Shown: piece by piece, positions 22,473 to 29,244 of the stretch | How the letters are laid out: each line of letters starts with the position of its first letter | Numbering within the stretch: position 1 is the first letter of the stretch | Assembly (NCBI GenBank): GCA_964520325.1 | Contig: CAZFOB010000030.1 | Span: 1 to 29,244 of the forward strand | Direction of reading: 5' to 3' | Length of the DNA stretch: 29,244 bases | Source: CAZFOB01 sp964520325 | GTDB taxonomy: Bacteria; Actinomycetota; JAICYB01 | Program-made: the position numbers and the translations under genes | Notes under the pieces: generated by a model | The model's input: only the letters and a program-made list of their open reading frames with translations | Database searches by the model: none | Told to the model about the DNA's origin: nothing

Positions 22473-23054
22473 TCACGAACGCGACTCGATCACGGAGCGG
22501 AACAGGGCCGGATAGTCGATCGACTCGAAGTTGGTGGTCTCGACCTCGATGGTCGGACCCTGGATTGGCAGCGGATCAGCTATACCGGACGAAAGTGCGG
22601 CACGTGCGACGTCGAGGCTGTCGACCTCCGCGTGCCCAGGGTGGCGGTCCCCGGCGTCGATTCGAGCCTTGTATCGCTTGAACAGGACGTCGCCTTCGGC
22701 CCAGCACAAGAGCTGCACAAGCGTGGCACCGTGCTTGACGCGTATCGCTTCGAACCGCGGGGCGTCGATGCCGGCTTTGAAGTTGCTCTCGACCACTACC
22801 GACTGTCCCGTCCGAAGAATCTCGTCAAGCACGTAGTCCATGATCCTGTGCGTCGCTGCACTCAGCTTGAGCGACCACTCCTTGTCGCTCCATCCGATCA
22901 CATCGAACATGATCTCTTTGAATACGTCCTTACTGATGAAAGGCCAATGGAAATGGTCGGCGAGCGCACGCCCGAGCGTCGTCTTTCCCGCCCCTGGGTG
23001 ACCACTGATGATGACAATCCGCTGCGTCTGGCCGGTCGTGTTAGCGCGCGCCAC
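22473..23054 (-). CDS. Small P-loop kinase (AAA_33 type)
   Basis: A 193-residue P-loop kinase. Walker A is GHPGAGKTT at residues 18-26 after the strand IVIIS. WPFISKDVFKEIMFDVIGWSD (37-57) resembles the substrate-binding part of small-molecule kinases, VVVESNFKAGIDAPRFEAIR is a probable phosphate/substrate loop, and FKRYKARIDAGDRHPGH an Arg-rich lid. The start is GTG 23054, 37 bp from the A arm of the 23092 site. Substrate unknown. Confidence 0.82.
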   Translation of the reverse strand: MARANTTGQTQRIVIISGHPGAGKTTLGRALADHFHWPFISKDVFKEIMFDVIGWSDKEWSLKLSAATHRIMDYVLDEILRTGQSVVVESNFKAGIDAPRFEAIRVKHGATLVQLLCWAEGDVLFKRYKARIDAGDRHPGHAEVDSLDVARAALSSGIADPLPIQGPTIEVETTNFESIDYPALFRSVIESRS

Positions 23055-23091
23055 GACATCATCATGCGCGAGGCCTCGATGAGGGGCGGTC

Positions 23092-23120
23092 GGTAGTCCC
23101 GGATTAGCTCAAGGCGGCCC
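23092..23120. repeat. Array site, A|B type
   Basis: GGTAGTCCCGG, spacer ATTAGCT, then CAAGGCGGCCC. The spacer differs by one base from those at 17362 and 21503. Confidence 0.85.
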
Positions 23121-23138
23121 ATTGGCACCTTGACCGTC

Positions 23139-24146
23139 CTAAGCGCGAACGAGGACTGCCCAATCCCGAACCTGGTGGAGCAGCTCCGGGAACGTCGGAA
23201 TCTTCTCGGTCGCCGTTCGGATTGCGTACGCCTGGAATTCTTCAACGGACGGACGGTGACCTAGCGCTACCCACACGTTGAACGCTAGCCGGATGAGCCG
23301 CAGCGAAACGCGTCGCGCCAAGATGTACGGTGGTTCGCGGTCGATAGAGCCTCCGTGTGCCAGGTATGAATCCACGACACGGCGCACACGATCGGGGTCA
23401 GGTGCCGTGCGCTCAAACGTGGCGTAGGACACCGCCGCCCACGCTGCCACGAGCGTCGCACTGTCACGGCCGATCCAATCGAAGTCGATGAGCACCGGTC
23501 CGTCGGCAGTTACGAAGATGTTTTGGCGTTCGACGTCCCGATGCGTGATGACGAGATCGTGCAACCCATCGAGGGACCGGGCGACGAAGTCCGTCGCCTC
23601 GGCAATCCCCGGCAGGTTCGCGAGACCGACGTCCCCGAACGGAAGCGCGCGGTCCCTCGCCTCCGCGAACCACGCCCGCCAATCCCCACGGTCATGGATG
23701 CCGTACTCGCCGAGCTCGACCGGCGACATCTCGCGTGTCGGCGCCTCGTCGAGCGAGTTGAGGATCGCGAGCGTCTCGCCCAACCACTCGGCCACGTCAT
23801 CGTCTTTCGTGAGGGAGTGTCCGTCGAGCCACTCATAAACGCGGACCGGTCCACTGTCATCGACGCGCGCCATAACCCCGAGATGTGGTTCGTCCGGCTC
23901 GACAGGCCTGGGCATCGACACGCCAGCAGTGATCGCGCGTCGTTCGAAGTCCATCGCGCTCACCGCAGCCGCACGCCACCAGTCGGGCTCGTCGAGCCGG
24001 ACCCGCTTGACGAGGAACCGCCCTATGTCGGTGTCCAGACGCCAAGCCGTTGTGACCACGGCGCCACCGGCCGGCGCAAGAGGGCTCTTCGGTCTACCAA
24101 GCGCGAACGCATCGGCGACGGCATTCGGATCGGGTTCAGCCCGCAT
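23139..24146 (-). CDS. APH-fold phosphotransferase
   Basis: A 335-residue APH-type phosphotransferase. The N-lobe has RFLVKRVRLDEPDWW with Lys47 as the probable ATP-binding residue and SAMDFERRAITAG as helix C. The catalytic loop is THRDVERQN (201-209) with Asp204 and Asn209, and VLIDFDWIGRDS supplies the metal-binding Asp221. HRD replaces the more common HGD. I chose ATG 24146; an open frame continues far upstream through the 24172 site and over the plus-strand FMN-reductase gene, but that part is antisense and not credible. Substrate unknown. Confidence 0.84.
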   Translation of the reverse strand: MRAEPDPNAVADAFALGRPKSPLAPAGGAVVTTAWRLDTDIGRFLVKRVRLDEPDWWRAAAVSAMDFERRAITAGVSMPRPVEPDEPHLGVMARVDDSGPVRVYEWLDGHSLTKDDDVAEWLGETLAILNSLDEAPTREMSPVELGEYGIHDRGDWRAWFAEARDRALPFGDVGLANLPGIAEATDFVARSLDGLHDLVITHRDVERQNIFVTADGPVLIDFDWIGRDSATLVAAWAAVSYATFERTAPDPDRVRRVVDSYLAHGGSIDREPPYILARRVSLRLIRLAFNVWVALGHRPSVEEFQAYAIRTATEKIPTFPELLHQVRDWAVLVRA

Positions 24147-24171
24147 GGCCCCGTCAGCGTATTGCCGGTGC

Positions 24172-24200
24172 GGTAGTCCTGGTGTCCATCCAGGCGGCCC
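24172..24200. repeat. Array site, A|B type, rightmost
   Basis: Perfect arms with spacer TGTCCAT, identical over 29 bp to the site at 16240. The last site in the window; about 5 kb to its right has none. Confidence 0.92.
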
Positions 24201-24218
24201 CGTAGGAGGGTGCGTAGG

Positions 24219-24956
24219 ATGCCCTCCATGACCAACCGATTCGAAGATCTGAAGGCGCTCTTCCTCAACTGCTCCATCAAGTACGACGCCGCTCAGTCCC
24301 ATACGCGGAGACTCCTCGCCCGGTCGGCCGGCATCATGGCATCGCAAGGCGCCACCATCGAGATCCTGCACATCCTCGATCACGAGATCGCTTTCGGGAT
24401 GGTCAAAGACGCCACCGAGGAGGGACGGCCGCGGGACGACTGGCCGGCCATCCAAGCCAAGATCATGGACGCAGACATCCTCGTCATCGGCACACCGATC
24501 TGGCTCGGGATGAAGTCGAGCGTGTCGATGCTCGTGATCGAGCGGATGTACGCCTACAGCGGGGATCGCAACGACAAGGGACAGTACCTCTACTACGGGA
24601 AGACGGCGGGCTGCGTGGTCACCGGCAATGAGGACGGTGTCAAAGCGTGCTCGATGGAGATCCTGTATTCGATGGCGCACATCGGCTACACGATCCCTCC
24701 GCAGCCCGACTGTGGATGGATCGGCGAAGCCGGTCCGGGAGCCAGCTACGGCGACGTCATCGAGGGCACGGACGTCCCGGTCGGGTACGACAACGACTTC
24801 ACGATGAAGAACTGCACGATCATGTCGTGGAATCTGATGCACACCGCGCGCGCGCTCAAAGACTCCGGCGGGCTGCCCACGACCGGGAACCGCGCCGACC
24901 ACTGGCAGGAAGACCCCAACGCCCGGGAGCAAGACCCGGAGCGTACGAACTTCTAA
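24219..24956 (+). CDS. NADPH-dependent FMN reductase-like flavoprotein
   Basis: A 245-residue flavodoxin-fold oxidoreductase of the NADPH-dependent FMN reductase family. KALFLNCSIKYDAAQSHTRRLL is the first strand and phosphate-binding loop, and ADILVIGTPIWLGMKSSVSM (TPIWLG at 92-97) is the conserved flavin-ring loop. GKTAGCVVTGNEDGVKACSMEILYSMAHIGYTIPP is the usual later part, and the tail (DHWQEDPNARE) is longer than in minimal members. I chose ATG 24219, nine bases after AGGAGG, over GTG 24210 and ATG 24228. It lies 18 bp from the last array site and co-directionally 18 bp ahead of the DinB-ankyrin gene, so the two are probably one operon. Confidence 0.85.
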   Translation: MPSMTNRFEDLKALFLNCSIKYDAAQSHTRRLLARSAGIMASQGATIEILHILDHEIAFGMVKDATEEGRPRDDWPAIQAKIMDADILVIGTPIWLGMKSSVSMLVIERMYAYSGDRNDKGQYLYYGKTAGCVVTGNEDGVKACSMEILYSMAHIGYTIPPQPDCGWIGEAGPGASYGDVIEGTDVPVGYDNDFTMKNCTIMSWNLMHTARALKDSGGLPTTGNRADHWQEDPNAREQDPERTNF

Positions 24957-24974
24957 GACGCGGGAGGGCGACAG

Positions 24975-25853
24975 ATGGAACCGTTGATCCAGGAATTCGT
25001 CGATCTGTCAGACAAGTTCTACACACGCTTCACGGCAAGGATCGACGGTCTCACCGACGACGAGTACCTCTGGGAGCCGGCCCCCGATTGCTGGTCGCTG
25101 TCGCCGGACGCCGATGGGAAGCTTCACATGCGGTGGGGCCTCATCTTCGACGAGGTCGCGCCGGTGACGACGATCGCGTGGCGGCTGACACACATCAGTG
25201 ACCTCCTCTCAGAGCAACGGTGCGCGAGCTACATCGGGCTCGACCCCGAGCCGGAGAACCTCTTCGAGAACGGCGCTCCCGGGGACGTCGCGACGGCTCG
25301 GGACCTTCTCGAGAAAGCGTTCGCGCGCTGGAAGCGGTACGTCACGGCGACCGATGCGAGTCGGTTGTTCGAGAAGGTCGGGCCGATCGCGGGAGATCAC
25401 GCGAGCGCAACGCGGATGACGTTCATCCTGCACATCCTCGACGAGGCGATCCATCACGGCGCCGAGATCGGCGTCCTGCGCGATCTGTACCTCGCCGAGC
25501 GCACACACGACCCTGTGGTATCCGCGCTGCTGAACGGTCGTGATGTCGAAGCGTCGGACGTGGAGAAGGCTAAGTCCGCGCATCCCGATCTCGTCCTGAC
25601 GGCTGCGGCGACCGCTCGCTGGGAGGCGATCCCACGGCTGCTCGAGCTCGGTTTCGAACCGGGTGGCGACGGTCGGACCGCTCTGCACCATGCTGCCGCG
25701 GACGGCCGAGTAGATCTCATGCGTGCTCTCATCGACGCCGGTGCACCGACGGACACATGCGATCCCATCTACAAGGCGACGCCGGTCGTCTGGGCGGAGT
25801 TCTTCGACCGGACGGAAGCCGCTGAGTTCCTTCGATCGCTCGTCCCGCAGTAA
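24975..25853 (+). CDS. DinB-like domain fused to ankyrin repeats
   Basis: A 292-residue two-domain protein. Residues 1-175 look like a DinB-superfamily helix bundle, with candidate metal-binding His73 in WRLTHISDLL and His160/His161 in LDEAIHHGAEIG. Residues about 203-290 form ankyrin-type repeats: HPDLVLTAAATARWEAIPRL, then GRTALHHAAADGRVDLMRAL. DinB domains often carry thiol-dependent transferase activity, while ankyrin repeats bind other proteins. ATG 24975 has GGGAGGG six bases upstream. It is convergent with guaA, ending 16 bp from it. Confidence 0.84.
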   Translation: MEPLIQEFVDLSDKFYTRFTARIDGLTDDEYLWEPAPDCWSLSPDADGKLHMRWGLIFDEVAPVTTIAWRLTHISDLLSEQRCASYIGLDPEPENLFENGAPGDVATARDLLEKAFARWKRYVTATDASRLFEKVGPIAGDHASATRMTFILHILDEAIHHGAEIGVLRDLYLAERTHDPVVSALLNGRDVEASDVEKAKSAHPDLVLTAAATARWEAIPRLLELGFEPGGDGRTALHHAAADGRVDLMRALIDAGAPTDTCDPIYKATPVVWAEFFDRTEAAEFLRSLVPQ

Positions 25854-25869
25854 AGAGCAGAGCAGGCCG

Positions 25870-27450
25870 CTATTCCCACTCGATGGTGCCGGGCGGTTTG
25901 CTCGTGATGTCGTAGACCACCCGGTTCACACCGCGCACCTCACCGGTGATCCGACTACTGATCCGCTCGAGCACGTCGTGTGGGATCTTTGCCCAGTCGG
26001 CCGTCATCGCGTCCTCCGAGGTGACTGCGCGAACGACGATCGGATACGCGTACGTGCGCTCGTCCCCTTGAACTCCCACCGACTGCACACCGATGAGGGC
26101 CGCGTAGCTCTGCCAGATCTGCTGCTCGAGCCCCGCCTTGTGCAGCTCATCGCGCACGATCGCGTCGGCGCGCCGCACGATCTCGAGACGCTCCTCGGTG
26201 ACCTCGCCGATGATGCGCACGGCCAGACCCGGTCCGGGGAACGGCTGACGCTGCACGATGTCGGGCGGAAGGCCGAGCTCTTCGCCGACGGTGCGCACTT
26301 CGTCCTTGAACAGCTTGCGCAGCGGTTCGACGAGGTCGAAGTCCATCCAGTCGGGCAGTCCGCCGACGTTGTGGTGGCTCTTGATCGTTGCGGCGCCGCT
26401 TCCGCTTCGCTCCCCGCCTGATTCGATGACATCGGGGTAAAGCGTGCCCTGCACGAGGAACTTCGCACCGCCTAGACCTTTCGCGACCTCCTCGAAGGTG
26501 CGGATGAAGAGCTCACCGATGATCTTGCGCTTCTGCTCGGGTTCGGTGACTCCCGCAAGCGCCGTGATGAACTTCTCGCGAGCGTCCACGTGAACGAGCT
26601 CGACATTGAAGTTGCGCCGGAAGGTCGCGACAACCTGTTCGGCCTCGTCTTCGCGCAGTAGACCGTGGTCGACGAAGATGCATGTGAGCTGATCGCCGAC
26701 TGCGCGGTGCACCAAGAGAGCAGCGACAGAAGAATCGACGCCGCCGGACAGCGCGCACACGACATCCTTCTTTCCGACCTGTGCACGGATCTGCTCGATG
26801 GCTTCGTCGATGATCGAGACGGGCGTCCACGTGGGTGCGATCTCGCAGCCCTTGTAGAGGAAGTTGCGCAGCACGTCCATGCCGCGCGGGGTGTGCATCA
26901 CCTCGGGATGGAACTGCACGGCGTATAGACCGTCCTCTGCATCCTCCATGGCCGCGACCGGACACGTTGGGGTCGACGCGATCACAGAAAACCCCGGAGG
27001 CGGCTTGACCACGGCATCGCGGTGGGACATCCACGCGGTCGTGCGCTCCGGAATGCCCGCCAGCAGTGACGACGCGCCGGCGATGTTTACGTCGGTCTTG
27101 CCGTATTCGCCGACCTCGGTATGTCCGACCTCGCCGCCGAGGGCCTGGGCCATGACCTGCTGGCCGTAACAGATGCCGAGCACCGGCACGCCGAGGCGGA
27201 AGATCCGCTCGTCGCAATCGGGGGCACCGGGTTCGTATATGGAAGCAGGGCCCCCGGACAGGATGAGGCCGAGTGGTCGCTTGGCAAGGATCGCGTCGGG
27301 ATCGATCGAGTGCGGAACGATCTCGGAGTAGACGTGACACTCACGCACCCGCCGTGCGATCAGCTGGGCGTACTGCGCACCGAAATCGAGGACGAGAACC
27401 GGCCGGGGAGGCCCGGAGAAGACGTCGCTCTTACTAGACAGACCCGACAC
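25870..27450 (-). CDS. guaA: GMP synthase (glutamine-hydrolysing)
   Basis: A 526-residue GMP synthetase that aminates XMP to GMP using glutamine and ATP. The N-terminal glutamine amidotransferase domain has the nucleophile Cys94 in LGICYGQQ and His181/Glu183 in QFHPEVMHT. The ATP-pyrophosphatase domain has the loop SGGVDSS at 235-241, and the C-terminal dimerisation domain ends RVVYDITSKPPGTIEWE, the standard GuaA terminus. The length matches the family. I chose GTG 27450; no ATG is suitably placed. The start overlaps the end of guaB3 by 17 bp, indicating one transcript and possibly coupling. Both are guanine-synthesis genes. Confidence 0.95.
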   Translation of the reverse strand: MSGLSSKSDVFSGPPRPVLVLDFGAQYAQLIARRVRECHVYSEIVPHSIDPDAILAKRPLGLILSGGPASIYEPGAPDCDERIFRLGVPVLGICYGQQVMAQALGGEVGHTEVGEYGKTDVNIAGASSLLAGIPERTTAWMSHRDAVVKPPPGFSVIASTPTCPVAAMEDAEDGLYAVQFHPEVMHTPRGMDVLRNFLYKGCEIAPTWTPVSIIDEAIEQIRAQVGKKDVVCALSGGVDSSVAALLVHRAVGDQLTCIFVDHGLLREDEAEQVVATFRRNFNVELVHVDAREKFITALAGVTEPEQKRKIIGELFIRTFEEVAKGLGGAKFLVQGTLYPDVIESGGERSGSGAATIKSHHNVGGLPDWMDFDLVEPLRKLFKDEVRTVGEELGLPPDIVQRQPFPGPGLAVRIIGEVTEERLEIVRRADAIVRDELHKAGLEQQIWQSYAALIGVQSVGVQGDERTYAYPIVVRAVTSEDAMTADWAKIPHDVLERISSRITGEVRGVNRVVYDITSKPPGTIEWE

Positions 27451-28591
27451 CTTGCGAGCGCTGGAGGTCCTTGCCTTCGGTCTTGACCGCGGGCGCAACC
27501 ACGAGCTCGGCTTTGTGGAACTCGCGGACGGTTCCGTAACCGGTCGTGGCCATCGAGAACCTGAGCGCACCGAAGAGATTGAGCGATCCGTCGTTGACGT
27601 CGGCCGGGCCCACGAGGATCTCCTTCAGTGTCGCGTTCTGTCCGGCTTTGACGCGCACCCCGCGCGGAAGCTCGGGATGGAACGTCGCCATGCCCCAGTG
27701 AAAGCCGCGTCCGGGGGAACCGATCGCGCCGGCGAGTGGTGAAGCGATCATGACGGCGTCCGCACCACAGGCGATCGCCTTTGCGATGTCGCCGCCGGCG
27801 CGCATACCGCCGTCGGCGATGACGTGGCAGTAGCGTCCGGTCTCTTCGAGGTGTCGAACGCGCGCGGCCGCCGCGTCGGCAACCGCCGTTGCCTGCGGCA
27901 CTCCGATACCGAGCACCTGGCGCGACGTGCACGCGGCACCTGGGCCGACTCCGACGAGGACGCCGATCGCACCCGTCTTCATCAGGTGATAGGCGGTCGC
28001 GAACGACGCGCACCCACCCACGATGATCGGCAGCTCGAAGCTGCGGATGAACTCCTTCAGGTTGAGCGGCTCACGGGTGGCAGACACGTGTTCGGCCGAG
28101 ACGACCGTGCCCTGGATGACGAAGATGTCGAGCTCGGCGGCGAGCACGTCCTTGGCGAACTCGGTCACGCGCTGCGGGGTGAGCGACGCGCAGGTCACCA
28201 CTCCGCCGGCCTTCATCTCACGGATGCGTTCGCGGATCAGCTCACTCTTGATCGGCTCGGTGTAGACGTCCTGGATGACCTTGGTGGCTTCATCGACATC
28301 GGCTTCGGCGATGCGGTCGTAGACAGACATCGGATCTTCGTATCGGGTCCACAATCCTTCGAGGTTGAGCACGCCCAAGCCCCCGAGCTTGCCGACCTCG
28401 ATCGCTGACTGGGGCGAGACCACAGCGTCCATGGCCGAAGCCAGCATCGGCAGCGGGAACTTCCAGGCGTCGAAGGTCCACGAGATGTCGACGTCGTCGG
28501 GGTCGCGGGTTCGCCGTGACGGCACGATCGAGACTTCGTCGAATCCGTAGGCCCGCCGGGCCGACTTGCCGATCCCGATCTCGTGATCCAC
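27434..28591 (-). CDS. guaB3: GuaB3-type IMP dehydrogenase-related protein
   Basis: A 385-residue protein of the IMP dehydrogenase/GMP reductase family without CBS domains, matching the actinobacterial GuaB3 group. The start EIGIGKSARRAYGFDEVSIVPSRRTRDP has the ordinary GuaB3 pattern (given here in two parts: ARRAYGFDEV and SIVPSRRTRDP). GVGPGAACTSR has the loop Cys221, and HVIADGGMRAGGDIAKAIACG is the phosphate-binding loop. The in-vivo reaction of GuaB3 proteins is less settled than that of GuaB2. I chose GTG 28591, with GGAGG five bases upstream, over TTG 28594. It overlaps guaA. Confidence 0.9.
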   Translation of the reverse strand: MDHEIGIGKSARRAYGFDEVSIVPSRRTRDPDDVDISWTFDAWKFPLPMLASAMDAVVSPQSAIEVGKLGGLGVLNLEGLWTRYEDPMSVYDRIAEADVDEATKVIQDVYTEPIKSELIRERIREMKAGGVVTCASLTPQRVTEFAKDVLAAELDIFVIQGTVVSAEHVSATREPLNLKEFIRSFELPIIVGGCASFATAYHLMKTGAIGVLVGVGPGAACTSRQVLGIGVPQATAVADAAAARVRHLEETGRYCHVIADGGMRAGGDIAKAIACGADAVMIASPLAGAIGSPGRGFHWGMATFHPELPRGVRVKAGQNATLKEILVGPADVNDGSLNLFGALRFSMATTGYGTVREFHKAELVVAPAVKTEGKDLQRSQGVGSV

Positions 28592-28651
28592 CAACGCCTC
28601 CCTCGTAACTGGAAAGCAGAAGCCTATCCCACGGTTGTGACGCGCTCGGGG

Positions 28652-29119
28652 TCAGGAAGCTTTGTCGAGCACGGCTTCGCACGCCACGAGCTGGAACGCG
28701 AAGTGGCGCTGCATGATCGTGCGCACCTGGTCGGCGATCTCCCAGCTCTCGCCGCCCTCGAACGTCGCCGGGACGAACAGGCGGAACAGCTTGCGTATGA
28801 ACACACCTTCGACGAAGGGACGATGGATCTCGGGGGCTTCGTCCGCGAGAACCTTGAGCGCGAGCTTCGGACACGTCAAGAGCTCGAGATCTTCGATCCG
28901 GACGAGAACGGGGTCCCGCAAGTCAGAGTCGAGATTCTCGAGGAAGCCGGTGTCGATGGCCAGACGGACGTCCGGATCGTCACAGGCCGCATCGAAGTAA
29001 GCGGTGGGTTCAACCTGGTGAAGGACGAGGCGCTCGGCCTTGTGCCGGAAGTCGGCCAGCTTCTTCTCGAAGATGGCCTCAACCTCGGGTCTTTGAAGGG
29101 GCCGAGCAGCCAAGCTCAT
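28652..29119 (-). CDS. Hypothetical protein, unknown function
   Basis: A 155-residue protein I do not recognise. It has no signal peptide or membrane segment. The visible sequence is mixed alpha/beta with acidic and basic stretches: PEVEAIFEKKLADFRHKAERLVLHQ at the N-terminus, LENLDSDLRDPVLVRIEDLELLTCPKLALKVLADEAPEIHRPF in the middle, and FEGGESWEIADQVRTIMQRHFAFQLVACEAVLDKAS at the end. It lies 60 bp ahead of guaB3 on the same strand and just downstream of a group II intron 3' end. It may be part of the guanine operon, but nothing links it functionally. The start at ATG 29119 has only a very close purine run, so a later start is possible. Confidence 0.6.
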   Translation of the reverse strand: MSLAARPLQRPEVEAIFEKKLADFRHKAERLVLHQVEPTAYFDAACDDPDVRLAIDTGFLENLDSDLRDPVLVRIEDLELLTCPKLALKVLADEAPEIHRPFVEGVFIRKLFRLFVPATFEGGESWEIADQVRTIMQRHFAFQLVACEAVLDKAS

Positions 29120-29190
29120 CCTTCTTCAGTATCGCCCTTCGGAGCGACCTTTTCAGGGAATCTCCGAGGTGGGTGCCCCGACGAGCACCG

Positions 29191-29244
29191 ATCGGGTAGG
29201 GCCGGGGGTTAACCCCGGCCCTCCCACACCACCGGACATGCGGG
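29191..29244 (-). mobile_element. Group II intron 3' end (end of domain V, domain VI)
   Basis: On the minus strand, 29244-29231 reads CCCGCATGTCCGGT, the 3' strand of domain V. A long GC stem (29198-29222) with a TTAA loop then matches domain VI. An A bulged at 29197 lies seven bases from the end, the right place for the branch point, flanked by a GGG/CCC pairing. The predicted 3' terminus is AT at 29192-29191. The reverse transcriptase and the rest of the intron would lie beyond the right edge. Confidence 0.65.

Larger units (their letters stand above)
1431..24200. mobile_element. Cassette-like gene array delimited by 29-bp two-arm sites
   Basis: Twenty copies of a short site punctuate this stretch, roughly one per gene. 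Each has arm A (GGTAGTCCTGG or a close variant), a 7-nt spacer and arm B (CCAGGCGGCCC or a variant); two copies are A|A', three are B'|B, and one further A arm is joined to a long repeat. Units hold one to three genes, mostly on the minus strand, with the 3' end near a B arm. The cargo (APH-type phosphotransferases, GNATs, small kinases, NUDIX, methyltransferases) is of the kind seen in environmental integron cassettes. The sites have no recognisable attC R boxes. No recombinase is visible, so it could be the equivalent of an integrase-free cassette cluster. The left limit is unknown because the window starts inside the region. The biological interpretation is inference; the sites themselves are directly visible. 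Confidence 0.65.

Noticed and set aside
1431..24200. Classical integron attC sites.
   Set aside because: No RYYYAAC/GTTRRRY box pairs are found at the sites, and the A|B pairing is only five bases at the centre.
1431..24200. Rho-independent terminators as the sole explanation of the sites.
   Set aside because: Most copies are A|B hybrids with a short stem and no T-run, and several lie upstream of starts and not after stops.
24147..24932. Upstream extension of the 23139 phosphotransferase to 24932.
   Set aside because: It runs through an array site and antisense to the FMN-reductase gene; the family start fits ATG 24146.
1..29244. CRISPR array.
   Set aside because: The repeats are about 1 kb apart with genes between them, not regularly spaced with short spacers, and no cas genes are seen.

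Overview
The window is GC-rich, densely packed bacterial DNA, most like an Actinomycetota genome. The main evidence is a GuaB3-type IMP dehydrogenase-related gene overlapping guaA at the right, an ECF sigma factor with a one-TM partner, frequent GTG starts and several possibly leaderless genes. I cannot place it below phylum, and even phylum is an inference.

There are two parts. From about 1.4 to 24.2 kb the DNA is an array of one- to three-gene units separated by a short recurring site. The site has an 11-bp left arm A (GGTAGTCCTGG), a 7-nt spacer that varies in related groups, and an 11-bp right arm B (CCAGGCGGCCC). I count 20 such sites (15 A|B, two A|A', three B'|B) plus one hybrid of arm A with a long repeat. 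Nearly every site lies between genes. Genes usually end next to a B arm and begin next to an A arm, as in integron cassettes, but the sites lack the usual attC core (RYYYAAC/GTTRRRY). The 11-7-11 layout resembles a tyrosine-recombinase core site (Xer/dif-like). One whole unit (13182-13939) looks inverted by exchange at the spacer, giving A|A' on one side and B'|B on the other.

The cargo is typical of cassettes: four APH-fold phosphotransferases (one frameshifted), five small P-loop kinases, four GNAT acetyltransferases, three methyltransferases (one probably frameshifted), two NUDIX genes (one with an in-frame stop), two NTF2/SnoaL-like proteins, two HAD genes (one truncated), GrpB, VOC, a DinB-like protein, a GT1-type glycosyltransferase and an RmlC-like epimerase. 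Larger units hold a TetR regulator with a divergent secreted protein, and an ECF sigma factor with a membrane-anchored propeller-like protein. A truncated 48-codon CoaB fragment is also present. A long repeat of about 290 bp occurs at both 20-310 and 6934-7222. No recombinase gene is visible in the window.

Right of 24.2 kb the sites stop and the DNA looks like stable chromosome: an FMN-reductase-like gene, a DinB-ankyrin fusion, then guaA, guaB3 and an unrecognised gene on the minus strand. The last 54 bases match the 3' end of a group II intron (end of domain V plus domain VI with a bulged branch-point A), read on the minus strand.

The most interesting content is the array itself: a possible integron-like or dif-module-like cassette system with non-attC sites, in which at least some units seem to carry their own promoters.
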